DNA of 33,326 bases from Calothrix brevissima NIES-22 (GCF_002367995.1 NZ_AP018210.1:1-33326), one strand, 5' to 3'. Shown: positions 23,811 to 31,092, numbered from the stretch's first letter. Notes: a model not told the origin generated them from the sequence alone. A program made the numbers and translations.

Positions 23811-24173
23811 ATGATTCTTCTAGACCTAGAGCCAATTAAAAGTGACATTTCCATCTCTGCTCTAAGTGAAGAAATAGGGATATCACGAACGACCATCTAT
23901 AAATATAAAGACTTGGCGGAGTACATTCTCGATTTTGAGCGAGATTACCCCAGCTTTGATGGGGAGCCAATTACTAACGGCAGTGGATTGACTGAATATC
24001 AATCTTGGGTAATCCAAGCGCTGATATCCTACCGCCGTAAGCGCGGGCTAACGATGGATGCACTGAAAGCGTACATCAAGTCCGCGAAGAACCAAGTCTG
24101 GGTGACAAAACAAAGTTACAGAGAATATCAGGAGAAATTTGCAAATGGACACGAAGCAATACGCCAACAGTAA
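23811..24173 (+). CDS. HTH protein, first gene of the forward operon (120 aa)
   Basis: An N-terminal helix-turn-helix is visible at about residues 16-38 (SALSEEIGISRTTIYKYKDL), followed by a second helical unit with SWVIQALISYRRKRGLTMDA, which resembles the recognition part of MerR-like or phage terminase-small-type proteins. A DNA-binding role is very likely. AACAGGAGTTAACGCGCAG precedes the ATG and holds a Shine-Dalgarno AGGAG, though its spacing is long. The protein may bind the repeated GTTAA motifs just upstream, either to regulate the operon or to help replication. Confidence 0.8.
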   Translation: MILLDLEPIKSDISISALSEEIGISRTTIYKYKDLAEYILDFERDYPSFDGEPITNGSGLTEYQSWVIQALISYRRKRGLTMDALKAYIKSAKNQVWVTKQSYREYQEKFANGHEAIRQQ

Positions 24174-24726
24174 GGAAATCCCTACTAGAACAGTTATTGA
24201 AGCCTGCAAAGAGTTATTCGGCGATGTACCCAAGGGCGAACTGAATGCCGACCAAATCGCCGCGCTAGATGCCAAGCTTGCAGGTAAGCCCAACCTTCCT
24301 GCACTGCCCGACGCTGGAGACAAGCTAGCGAACAAGCCTGGAATCAACGCAGAGATTGACTATAAAGGCTTACCAGAAGCGAAATTTAACCAACTGGTAG
24401 AAGCCTTTATCAGTCAGGGTGTGTCCGAGGCTGAGGCGCTGATTCACCTGCGAGATGAGGCATTTATCCGCACATTACAGAATGCAGATTTAAACCTTGC
24501 TGATGGGGCTATCAATGCAGCCATCGCCCGCATTATCCGCAATAAGGCGATCGCAAGCCGCAGCCAGGACATCATCAATGCTCGAATTGTTGAAGTACAA
24601 AGCCAGGACATTGCAGGGCTGATTGAGGCGGCAAAGAGCGAGGTTAGTAGCTCACAGCCTTGGAGGGCGTTTTTACCTGAAGCGAACGATTCACAGCCCT
24701 GGAAAGCATTCTTAGAGGATTTATAA
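24145..24726 (+). CDS. Hypothetical soluble protein with duplicated C-terminal SQPW motif (193 aa)
   Basis: I do not recognise this protein. ATG 24145 is preferred (AGGAG ten bases upstream) over an in-frame TTG at 24139; it overlaps the end of the HTH gene by 29 bases. The protein is helical and has no signal peptide. Its end carries a repeated motif, SQPWRAFLPE and SQPWKAFLED, separated by four residues, which looks like a pair of short docking peptides. The stop is followed two bases later by the next ATG, so the genes are tightly coupled. It is probably an adaptor in the membrane-ATPase operon. Confidence 0.78.
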   Translation: MDTKQYANSKEIPTRTVIEACKELFGDVPKGELNADQIAALDAKLAGKPNLPALPDAGDKLANKPGINAEIDYKGLPEAKFNQLVEAFISQGVSEAEALIHLRDEAFIRTLQNADLNLADGAINAAIARIIRNKAIASRSQDIINARIVEVQSQDIAGLIEAAKSEVSSSQPWRAFLPEANDSQPWKAFLEDL

Positions 24727-24728
24727 AT

Positions 24729-25205
24729 ATGGATTTGACACCCAAAAACTTGATTTACGGCGTATCTGCGATTGGCGCTGCCGTCTCACTGATTGGCGGT
24801 GGCAATATGGGGAACAGCCTAGACGCATTAAATAGGCTTCGGGCAGCTAATCAGCAAGAGATGGTGACTAGTGCTGAATTAGAACGCGCCGAAGCCTCCC
24901 GCAAGCAACAGACCGTCATCGCAAACGACCGTTACAAGGCTTGTGAACTCATTGTAGCTGGAGGAGGTAAGCAAAAAATTACCTTCCCAGCAATCAATCC
25001 CGCGACTGTAATTACTGACCGCAATACTGGTGCGCCCTTAGTCAGAGGCACGGTTGTGTGTGATGCCTACGGAAATACAGCCATTTTGGATCAGCAAGGC
25101 AAAGCAACTGCCTTCGCTTTTACGGGCGATCGCAATGCAGTACAAATCCGTATGAAGCGCTATAGAGGTGGACTTTACGCCCAGCCAGTTGCGGGAGGGC
25201 AATAA
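24729..25205 (+). CDS. Single-span membrane or exported protein (158 aa)
   Basis: An N-terminal hydrophobic Gly-rich segment (about residues 8-28, IYGVSAIGAAVSLIGGG) is either a membrane anchor or a signal sequence. A short helical region follows, then a beta-rich domain from about residue 70 with two cysteines (Cys72 in YKACEL and Cys110 in VVCDAYG) that could form a disulphide outside the membrane. I do not recognise a family. It starts two bases after the previous stop and ends in a TAATG overlap with the next gene. Confidence 0.78.
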   Translation: MDLTPKNLIYGVSAIGAAVSLIGGGNMGNSLDALNRLRAANQQEMVTSAELERAEASRKQQTVIANDRYKACELIVAGGGKQKITFPAINPATVITDRNTGAPLVRGTVVCDAYGNTAILDQQGKATAFAFTGDRNAVQIRMKRYRGGLYAQPVAGGQ

Positions 25206-25882
25206 TGAAACTACCTAATTTTAAGCTTGCGGGCTGGTTCATTTGGCTGATGCTCTGTATTGTGGGCGGCATCCTGATTGGGGCGCTCCATGTCAATATC
25301 GTCCCCTATCAGAAGCTAGCTGCGTCATTCCTTGCACCGTCGGCGGGAGACCCCAATGCAGGCTTTGGCTTCCTGCGAATGCTGCCAGGATTCGGAAAAC
25401 TAGCACAGGTGCTAGGCTTTGTCAGTGCTTATGTAATAGGTGCTTTTGCCTACGCCCTGGTTCAATTTCTAGAGCTAGCGCCTAACCTCATCCACCGCAG
25501 CCCCAAGACTTTAAAAGGGCTTCTAGCCTCGTCTGGCGGTCAAAAATACGCGCTAAAAGAAGGAGACAAAGGAACGGTTAAGCGCATCAAAAAAAGCCTG
25601 AATCAAGGGCTAGTATGGGCGCTGGCACACCTGGAAGTCATTAAAAGTATTGCTTATATCTTTGATGCTTTCATTTGCTTTATCGCATACCCATTCATCA
25701 AAGAGCTTGCGGGTGTGGGCGACTTCTTCGGGGTGTTTTTCACGGGGCAATGGAATCGCATCGACTGGCAGAACCTCTTGCTGTTCGCCATCACAGTTTA
25801 CGGGGTTGAATCCCTTCTAAAACTAATCTGGGCGCTTCAAGACCTTGAAAAAGCGTCTCGCAGCCAACAACAACAAGATTAA
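25205..25882 (+). CDS. Polytopic membrane protein (225 aa)
   Basis: Four hydrophobic segments are visible: residues about 10-32 (FIWLMLCIVGGILIGALHV), 66-90 (LAQVLGFVSAYVIGAFAYAL), 148-170 (IAYIFDAFICFIAYPFI) and 190-210 (LLLFAITVYGVESLLKLIWA). A basic cytoplasmic-looking loop lies around residues 98-130. There is no signature of a known transporter. Its start overlaps the previous stop by one base. Position next to a membrane-anchored ATPase suggests they form one complex. Confidence 0.82.
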   Translation: MKLPNFKLAGWFIWLMLCIVGGILIGALHVNIVPYQKLAASFLAPSAGDPNAGFGFLRMLPGFGKLAQVLGFVSAYVIGAFAYALVQFLELAPNLIHRSPKTLKGLLASSGGQKYALKEGDKGTVKRIKKSLNQGLVWALAHLEVIKSIAYIFDAFICFIAYPFIKELAGVGDFFGVFFTGQWNRIDWQNLLLFAITVYGVESLLKLIWALQDLEKASRSQQQQD

Positions 25883-25921
25883 CCACTTAACGCCGCGCCT
25901 CAAGGACGCGGCATCCACTAT

Positions 25922-27298
25922 ATGACTAACGAAAACAACCAAACTCATGAACTGACCAAACGCGAGGAACTTATTCTAGCAGCCCTGGAAAACTCACAAG
26001 AAGAAGGCGGCGAGGCATTAGTACTAGGTGGCATCCTTGCAGGCTTCGTAGTCGGTTCAGTGTTTAACCCTTTCCTTGGTGGTTTCCTAGCCCTTGCTAT
26101 TTCCGGCGGGACACTTGCTAGTCAGTTCCAACGAGGGCGCGATCGCATGAAAATGCTCTCCGGCGAATTACCCATCGCTGGGAAGTTAGAGGGTGAGGAC
26201 TTGGACGAATATAAGTCACTGGTTGGGGAAGAACAATTCACGCTTGAACTTTCCCAACTTCAAAATGGGAAGTATGAGTTAAGCGAGGATGCCGCTAAAT
26301 TGGTGCGGGCTAATTCGGCGATCGCCATTAACCCAGTTGAACAGTTGGCTATGTATGCCTCGCGAAACTGCCTAGTTTTGGGCATAGGCGGCGATGGAAA
26401 GGATTTTCTAGTGAGCAATGCCATCCGCGACATTAAGCGGGAACAGCCCGAAATTAAGCTATTTATCATTGACCCTAAAGGGCTGCAAACAGAAGCGACA
26501 TACTATCAAGGTGTGGCAGATGTTTTTCGCTCCAATCAATGTGGGGAAACTAGCGACGAGAACGCGATCGCATGGTTTAAACAAGTGTTTGAAGAGTGGA
26601 GGACAGTCGCAGGAAAAGAGGGCGAACGCTGGCTACTTATTGTCACTGAGACGACCTTAATCGGAGAGGCATTCTCACGCAGCAAGGATAACTACCTTAA
26701 GGAAGTCATCTCAAAGCAGTTGACCACTGGGGGCGGGTTTGGGAAATCCTGCTGGGTTTTGGCTCAGTTTCCCAACCTTGCAGACTTGGGTATGAGCAAC
26801 AATTCGCGCTCTCAGCTTAATGTCTTCGCAGTCGTCAAACGTGAATCAGTGACCACTGCCGCTTCTCAATGGAGCCGTACCAAAATCATCGGGAAGATTG
26901 ACCACCACGAATTAGAAGCCCTCTGTGAAGCTTCCCCAGTTAATCGCTGCTTCTACTCGCCAGCCTCTGGGCGCTGGTCAATGATGCCAGAGTTACCCAA
27001 TTACAGCGCATACAACCGCGACAAGCATCAGCGCGTGAAACCTGCCAGCCTAGCGCCTATCAGTGAGCCACAAGCCCCAACTGTTATTCAGGATGCGCCT
27101 GCACAACAAAGCACTCAAAGCGAAGTGGAGAAGGTGTTTCAAGCTCTAGAAGAGGCGCAAACCACCGACATTATTGAGGCATTGAAAACCGCATATCCTG
27201 AAATTCCTAACAACCAACTAAACACGGTAATCGACCGCATTAAGCAAGAAGCGATCGCACAAAGGCGGTACGCAATCATCTCCAAATTCTCACTTTGA
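25922..27298 (+). CDS. Membrane-anchored P-loop ATPase with unusual Walker A (458 aa)
   Basis: Residues about 32-66 hold two hydrophobic segments (LVLGGILAGFVVGSVFNPF and FLALAISGGTLASQF). The phosphate loop is LGIGGDGKDFLVSNA (about 153-167), with Asp where Ser or Thr is normal. A Walker B-like RWLLIVTE lies near residues 239-246. Overall order (membrane hairpin, linker, RecA-like core, helical tail) recalls the FtsK/HerA/VirD4 coupling ATPases, and the segment LSNAIRDIKREQPEIKLFII-type with IDPKG resembles the D-P-K-G of that group. It would move DNA or protein through the membrane using ATP. The Asp substitution may impair hydrolysis. CAAGGACG provides the Shine-Dalgarno. Confidence 0.8.
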   Translation: MTNENNQTHELTKREELILAALENSQEEGGEALVLGGILAGFVVGSVFNPFLGGFLALAISGGTLASQFQRGRDRMKMLSGELPIAGKLEGEDLDEYKSLVGEEQFTLELSQLQNGKYELSEDAAKLVRANSAIAINPVEQLAMYASRNCLVLGIGGDGKDFLVSNAIRDIKREQPEIKLFIIDPKGLQTEATYYQGVADVFRSNQCGETSDENAIAWFKQVFEEWRTVAGKEGERWLLIVTETTLIGEAFSRSKDNYLKEVISKQLTTGGGFGKSCWVLAQFPNLADLGMSNNSRSQLNVFAVVKRESVTTAASQWSRTKIIGKIDHHELEALCEASPVNRCFYSPASGRWSMMPELPNYSAYNRDKHQRVKPASLAPISEPQAPTVIQDAPAQQSTQSEVEKVFQALEEAQTTDIIEALKTAYPEIPNNQLNTVIDRIKQEAIAQRRYAIISKFSL

Positions 27299-27335
27299 GT
27301 CAACGTAACGTTACAGCAACTAAGGAGTAAAAAAT

Positions 27336-27545
27336 ATGGTTATCAACAGAGCATTAGAAATTGACCAAACCTGCGGCGGCGAAGTGTTGCAGACGTTAAA
27401 TGAAATCTTAGAACAGTTGCAAAACTTTAAAGCCCAGCATCCGCAGGTGTTTCGGCATCTATGCACTACGGGCGCTGATGTAACCCTAGCCGATGCGATC
27501 GCAGCTGTGCAAGCAGCAACTGATTACCTGCTGGAGGGCAAGTGA
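27336..27545 (+). CDS. Small helical hypothetical protein (69 aa)
   Basis: I do not recognise this acidic helical protein (EVLQTLNEILEQLQNFKAQH, then LADAIAAVQAATDYLLEGK). It has no signal or membrane segment. AAGGAG lies eight bases before the ATG. Its stop overlaps the next start in a TGATG arrangement, so the two are coupled. Confidence 0.72.
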   Translation: MVINRALEIDQTCGGEVLQTLNEILEQLQNFKAQHPQVFRHLCTTGADVTLADAIAAVQAATDYLLEGK

Positions 27546-27817
27546 TGCAAGAGCTAGAACCGATTTACGAGTCCACAAGGTTACAAGGCGGCGCAGTTTA
27601 TCAAATAAACGGTGTTCTGTACAAATACCTCTACTCCGACCCCTACGCCCGCATTGACCACCCCAGGTTTAAGTTTTCCCCACTACCAGGGCAACGACGG
27701 AAGTCTGAACTGGTTTTGAACAAGAACAGCCTTCGTAAAGCCTACTTTGTGCCTAGCTATAGAGCATCGCAGGTATCGACGGTTAGTGAGGATGCGGTGC
27801 AAATGAGTTTGTTTTGA
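27545..27817 (+). CDS. Small hypothetical protein (90 aa)
   Basis: ATG 27545, inside the TGATG overlap with the previous stop, is preferred over GTG 27542. The protein is basic and beta-rich (GGAVYQINGVLYKYLYSD), with a RRKSELVLNKNSLRKAYFVP stretch that suggests nucleic-acid contact and a QMSLF tail. That tail fits the QxSLF-type clamp-binding consensus (Q-M-S-L-F), so it might bind the DNA polymerase sliding clamp. The family is unknown. Confidence 0.72.
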   Translation: MQELEPIYESTRLQGGAVYQINGVLYKYLYSDPYARIDHPRFKFSPLPGQRRKSELVLNKNSLRKAYFVPSYRASQVSTVSEDAVQMSLF

Positions 27818-27823
27818 AGGGCT

Positions 27824-27854
27824 GCGGCACAGTGATTGGAACCCAGTGTGCCGC
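27824..27854. other. Intercistronic hairpin
   Basis: GCGGCACA and TGTGCCGC form a perfect 8-bp stem with a 15-base loop, seven bases after the stop of the 90-aa gene. No T-run follows, so it is probably an mRNA stabiliser or processing site inside the operon rather than a terminator. Confidence 0.6.
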
Positions 27855-27903
27855 GCCCCAGGATGTATCTACGCCGCAAAACGTATACACAACATAGGAA
27901 ATT

Positions 27904-28095
27904 ATGCCACGCCAAGAAGTATTCACGAGCGATCGCGACGACAAAGACAATCTAAGCATTCAATTCAACCCGCCAGTACATTACACGCCTACGGAGGTTG
28001 AGGCGGGCAACAAATTAGTGGAAGTGATTAATGACCCAAGCCTGACCGAAGGCGAGAAGAAGGACGCGGTTTGGAGCATTTTGAACAACCTATGA
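27904..28095 (+). CDS. Small acidic hypothetical protein (63 aa)
   Basis: The protein is acidic throughout (EVFTSDRDDKDNLSIQF, NDPSLTEGEKKDAVWSILNN) and has no known motif. It begins just after an AGGAAATT Shine-Dalgarno region and ends in a CTATGA overlap with the next gene, which indicates translational coupling. Confidence 0.7.
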   Translation: MPRQEVFTSDRDDKDNLSIQFNPPVHYTPTEVEAGNKLVEVINDPSLTEGEKKDAVWSILNNL

Positions 28096-28283
28096 CTCAA
28101 AAGCAAATTGACAAGATAGCCCGTGTTGTTGTCAAGGCGATCGCTTACCCATTTGATGCAATCATGACCGCCTATGACAGATATCAAACCTTGCTCTGTA
28201 ATAGCCAGAAAGCTTACAAGATACACGTTGCAGCCTTAATAGCCTTATTGCTCATCAGCGTAATTTGCAGATTAATAGCCTAA
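28092..28283 (+). CDS. Small single-span membrane protein (63 aa)
   Basis: ATG 28092 overlaps the previous stop (ATGA) and is preferred over TTG 28071. The N-terminal half is an amphipathic basic helix (MTQKQIDKIARVVVKAIAYP). The C-terminus is a membrane span (IHVAALIALLLISVICRLIA) running to the end. The size and pattern resemble small membrane partners of larger complexes. No family is recognised. Confidence 0.72.
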   Translation: MTQKQIDKIARVVVKAIAYPFDAIMTAYDRYQTLLCNSQKAYKIHVAALIALLLISVICRLIA

Positions 28284-28299
28284 TTTTTGGAGAAATAAG

Positions 28300-28755
28300 A
28301 TGAACACCAAACCTCAATTACCATTCGGCGGCGACCCAGAAGTTTTAAATCGCATGGTTGAGTCTTTTAAACAGCCCAAGCTGATGTTAATGACTAACCG
28401 CGATCGCCTTAAATTCCTTCACGCCCTACTCATTGAGAGGCTCATTGCCGAGAAAGATGTACAAGGCATTCTAGAAGCGATCGCCGCCTTGCGGTCAGAG
28501 CAGAATCAGGAAATCAGCGACAAGCCTGCTTTAAGCTCAGTACTAGGCAATATTTCAATCACTGCCCTGCTACTCTTAATCACCGCCGCGTTCTTCAACC
28601 CTGGTTTTATCGGGGTTAACTGCGACACAATCACCAATGGTAAGTCCACTTTCACAAATAGGAGCGACTATTGCCAAGCTGTGAGGAGAGCGAATCGCTT
28701 TTTTAACAACTACACAAAGGAAATAACAAAAACGCAAGAACCAGATAAAGATTAA
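28300..28755 (+). CDS. Single-span membrane protein (151 aa), last gene of the forward operon
   Basis: The N-terminal ~75 residues are helical and cytoplasmic-looking (RDRLKFLHALLIERLIAEKD). A membrane span follows at about 82-105 (LGNISITALLLLITAAFFN). The C-terminal ~45 residues have two cysteines (Cys108, Cys124) and may form a disulphide outside. GGAGAAATAAG precedes the ATG. A strong terminator lies 19 bases after the stop, which closes the operon. No family is recognised. Confidence 0.78.
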   Translation: MNTKPQLPFGGDPEVLNRMVESFKQPKLMLMTNRDRLKFLHALLIERLIAEKDVQGILEAIAALRSEQNQEISDKPALSSVLGNISITALLLLITAAFFNPGFIGVNCDTITNGKSTFTNRSDYCQAVRRANRFFNNYTKEITKTQEPDKD

Positions 28756-28773
28756 CCATCGCCTGCACCACTA

Positions 28774-28810
28774 AAGCCCGCCCAGGCTCAACACTGGGGG
28801 CGGGCTTTTG
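28774..28810 (+). terminator. Terminator of the forward operon
   Basis: AAGCCCGCCC (28774-28783) pairs with GGGCGGGCTT (28798-28807) as a perfect 10-bp stem with a 14-base loop, followed by a short T-run. Confidence 0.9.
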
Positions 28811-28933
28811 CGTTGTAAATAACAACTTTTAACTCTCATGTAGCAATATAAAAAACCTGGACAGGATAAGAGTTTTCAGACCATCTTGCAGGAAAAAACA
28901 CATATCTCGGCTCAATGCCTATACCGCTACCAT

Positions 28934-28957
28934 CGTCCCGGAAAATTTTCCGGGACG
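28934..28957. repeat. 24-bp dispersed palindrome, copy 8 (perfect)
   Basis: CGTCCCGGAAAA followed by TTTTCCGGGACG. This is the only fully symmetrical copy and probably the ancestral form of the family. It lies between the operon terminator and the par operator. Confidence 0.88.
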
Positions 28958-28992
28958 TGCTGTTTTTCGCACCCCTAGCCAAAAGAGTAATT

Positions 28993-29032
28993 TTCTGTAA
29001 ATGTATAAACACGATTTCCTTTATTTACAGAA
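28993..29032. promoter_or_regulatory. par operator / centromere-like inverted repeat
   Basis: TTCTGTAAAT (28993-29002) and ATTTACAGAA (29023-29032) form a perfect 10-bp inverted repeat with a 20-base gap that ends directly at the parA ATG. A third copy of ATTTACAGAA lies after the RHH gene at 29927-29936. These are likely binding sites of the RHH protein for autoregulation and segregation. Confidence 0.65.
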
Positions 29033-29665
29033 ATGATTATTTCAGTACAGAACCAAAAAGGGGGCGTGGGCAAGACAACGCTGGCTATTCACATCAGTCA
29101 TGGGCTGGTGTTGAAAGGTCATAGTGTGTTGTTGGTGGATGCAGATCCACAGGGGTCATCAAGAGATTGGGCAGCGGCGCGTGGAGAGAAACCCCCATTT
29201 CCAGTAGTAGGATTAGACCGCCCTACCATTCACCGTGATTTACCAGCCCTTGCAAAAGATTATGAGGATGTGGTGATAGATGGGCCGCCGCGAGTCTCGG
29301 ATTTAGCGCGAAGTGCAATTATTGCCGCAGATGTGGTTGTAATTCCGATTCAGCCCAGCCCTTATGACATCTGGGCAGCAGATGAAGTTGTTAAACTCAT
29401 CCAAGAAGCTTCTGTATTTAAAGAAAACATTAAAGCCGTATTTGTAATTAATCGTAAAATAGTAAATACGGCAATTGGGCGCGATGTAGTGGAAGCCCTT
29501 GAGCAGTACCCCTTTCCAGTTTTGAAGTCAGCTATCAGCCAGCGTGTTGTGTTTGCAGAATCAGCAGCATCTGGCAATACGGTTCTCGAAGTTGACAAGA
29601 GTGGTTCTGCTGCCAAGGAAGTGAAAGCGCTGGTCAATGAATTATTGAAACTGGGGGTTGAATAA
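29033..29665 (+). CDS. parA: ParA-family partition ATPase (210 aa)
   Basis: This is a short, single-domain ParA (type Ib or ParF-like) without an N-terminal HTH. The deviant Walker A is QKGGVGKTTLAIH (about residues 8-20), A' is VDADPQGSSRDW, and the B region is VVIDGPPRVSD. It should polymerise or bind nucleoid DNA with ATP and move plasmid copies apart together with the RHH protein encoded directly downstream (next ATG immediately after the stop). The length is normal and all motifs are intact. The ATG abuts the operator inverted repeat, so the RHH protein probably represses the pair. Confidence 0.95.
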   Translation: MIISVQNQKGGVGKTTLAIHISHGLVLKGHSVLLVDADPQGSSRDWAAARGEKPPFPVVGLDRPTIHRDLPALAKDYEDVVIDGPPRVSDLARSAIIAADVVVIPIQPSPYDIWAADEVVKLIQEASVFKENIKAVFVINRKIVNTAIGRDVVEALEQYPFPVLKSAISQRVVFAESAASGNTVLEVDKSGSAAKEVKALVNELLKLGVE

Positions 29666-29920
29666 ATGTCAGCTAAAAAGGTCAATCTTGGTAAAAAACC
29701 AGAAGCACGAGAATCTGTAGACTTAGATAATTGGGTTAGCGATCGCTCTGCTTTGGTATCTCAACCGGAGCAAGCGCCACCTGAAAAGATGAAGCGTTTA
29801 ACCTTGGATATCCCTGAGTCACTGCATAAAGCAATTAAGCGTCAAGCAGTTGATGCTGGGGTAACAATGGCTGATCTGTTGCGAGACTTGCTAGAGCAGC
29901 ACTATGGTACTAAACAGTAA
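29666..29920 (+). CDS. ParG-like ribbon-helix-helix partition partner (84 aa)
   Basis: The N-terminal ~40 residues are flexible and polar. The C-terminus is an RHH domain: strand MKRLTLDIPESLHKAIKRQA, then DAGVTMADLLRDLLEQHYG. In ParF/ParG-type systems this protein binds the centromere, represses the operon and activates the ATPase through its tail. It begins immediately after the parA stop. The copy of ATTTACAGAA seven bases after its stop is a likely binding site. Confidence 0.9.
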   Translation: MSAKKVNLGKKPEARESVDLDNWVSDRSALVSQPEQAPPEKMKRLTLDIPESLHKAIKRQAVDAGVTMADLLRDLLEQHYGTKQ

Positions 29921-29926
29921 AAGCGT

Positions 29927-29936
29927 ATTTACAGAA
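29927..29936. promoter_or_regulatory. Third ATTTACAGAA site downstream of the par genes
   Basis: This is an exact copy of the right arm of the par operator (29023-29032), so the par cassette is flanked on both sides by the same site. Confidence 0.55.
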
Positions 29937-29973
29937 ATAAGGAAATAGGGAGGGGGCTGACTTTCCAAGAGAA

Positions 29974-30186
29974 CTAATCCTCCCACACCTTCATAAATTC
30001 TTCCCACTCCTCGTCTGTCTGGGGTGGTTTATCTTGTGTCAGCCCTACAATTTGGGTCAACTTCCTTGCTATAGCTGGACTTTCGCCCAGTTCTATTAGC
30101 TCAAGTTCCAAATTTGGGTCGTATCCTTTGGCAACAAGAGCAGCATATTCGGTATCGGTCATGTTGAGGTTGTGGATGTTGGTCAT
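29974..30186 (-). CDS. Small acidic hypothetical protein (70 aa)
   Basis: An acidic helical protein (LNMTDTEYAALVAKGYDPNL, then PQTDEEWEEFMKVWED) with no known motif. It is convergent with the par genes and lies downstream of the defence-like operon on the same strand, with a 135-base gap that holds a dispersed repeat. The family is unknown; the codon pattern supports a real gene. Confidence 0.65.
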   Translation of the reverse strand: MTNIHNLNMTDTEYAALVAKGYDPNLELELIELGESPAIARKLTQIVGLTQDKPPQTDEEWEEFMKVWED

Positions 30187-30265
30187 GGAGTGGGGGGCGA
30201 TCGCAACTATACAATTAAACTACTTTGTTTAATGCTTTCTCCAAACGACCAATAAATTCTGATGA

Positions 30266-30289
30266 GCGATGCCTGCGGCGGGCTACGCC
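30266..30289. repeat. GC-rich dispersed repeat
   Basis: GCGATGCCTGCGGC followed by GGGCTACGCC. This wording is common as a dispersed repeat in Nostoc-type genomes. It lies in the gap after the nuclease gene. Confidence 0.55.
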
Positions 30290-30321
30290 GGGAGCAAGTG
30301 TAAGTATCGAAATTACCAATC

Positions 30322-31092
30322 TTAAAAAAGATTCAAAAATTCTGTAACGACTTCTAAAGGATGGTTATAACACTCACTTGCATTAAATCTAACAGTCCGA
30401 ATACCATCACGTAATAAGACTCTATCCCTCCTGTAGTCTCTAGTCTTTTGTGATGCTTGCTGATGATGTTCTCCATCAACTTCTAAAATCATACATTTTT
30501 GTTTATAAAATACTAAAAAATCTATTTCTACTCTTTCTTTTAATTGATTATTATCAATGTTAGAGATAGGTAAATCAGTTAAATCCATATAAGCACGGCT
30601 GTTAGCAAAAAATAGAACCCTTTGGTTATATAAAGCGTGTGCTACCCTCACTTCTGTCTTTGACCTAAAATTTAACCCGCCCCATTGATGCTGGGCATTA
30701 GTATCATCTTTTGATATTTTACTCTTAACCAAAGATATTTCAATTTTTATATTATTTAAAATTGACTGTTTCCATTCTTCATTAAAAAGTAATTTCCACC
30801 AATGTTGTGTTGTTTGTCCATCACGTTGGTCAGCGTATGCTAAATTTAAATTAGAAGCTAGTTCTTTATAAAATCCTGGCTTGGTTCTGATATATAACCA
30901 GTCACCAATACTTTTCCTAGTATAATTGTTATTTGAATAGATTTTTAAAAGATAATCAATCAAAGAAGAAGTTCGTAATTCTACAAAATAGCGTGAGTTG
31001 GAACTTTTTAATATAATTGCACTTTCGTCTAGATTGTGTTCTTCTCCTGATGGATTAAATTTTGTTCCCGTTGTTTGTTTTTGAACATTCAT
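30322..31092 (-). CDS. Vsr/DUF559-like endonuclease (256 aa)
   Basis: The C-terminal ~115 residues are a PD-(D/E)XK-type nuclease. FRSKTEVRVAHAL gives the leading Glu helix. VEIDFLVFYKQKCMILEVDG supplies the Asp and the E-V-D triad in the order of DUF559/Vsr enzymes. HHQQASQKTRDYRRDRVLLR and GIRTVRFNASE complete the fold. The N-terminal ~130 residues are a helical domain of unknown kind, perhaps for target recognition. It is the last gene of the operon and starts one base after the EVE gene. It probably supplies the DNA cut of the system. AT-rich codons suggest a separate origin. Confidence 0.85.
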   Translation of the reverse strand: MNVQKQTTGTKFNPSGEEHNLDESAIILKSSNSRYFVELRTSSLIDYLLKIYSNNNYTRKSIGDWLYIRTKPGFYKELASNLNLAYADQRDGQTTQHWWKLLFNEEWKQSILNNIKIEISLVKSKISKDDTNAQHQWGGLNFRSKTEVRVAHALYNQRVLFFANSRAYMDLTDLPISNIDNNQLKERVEIDFLVFYKQKCMILEVDGEHHQQASQKTRDYRRDRVLLRDGIRTVRFNASECYNHPLEVVTEFLNLF

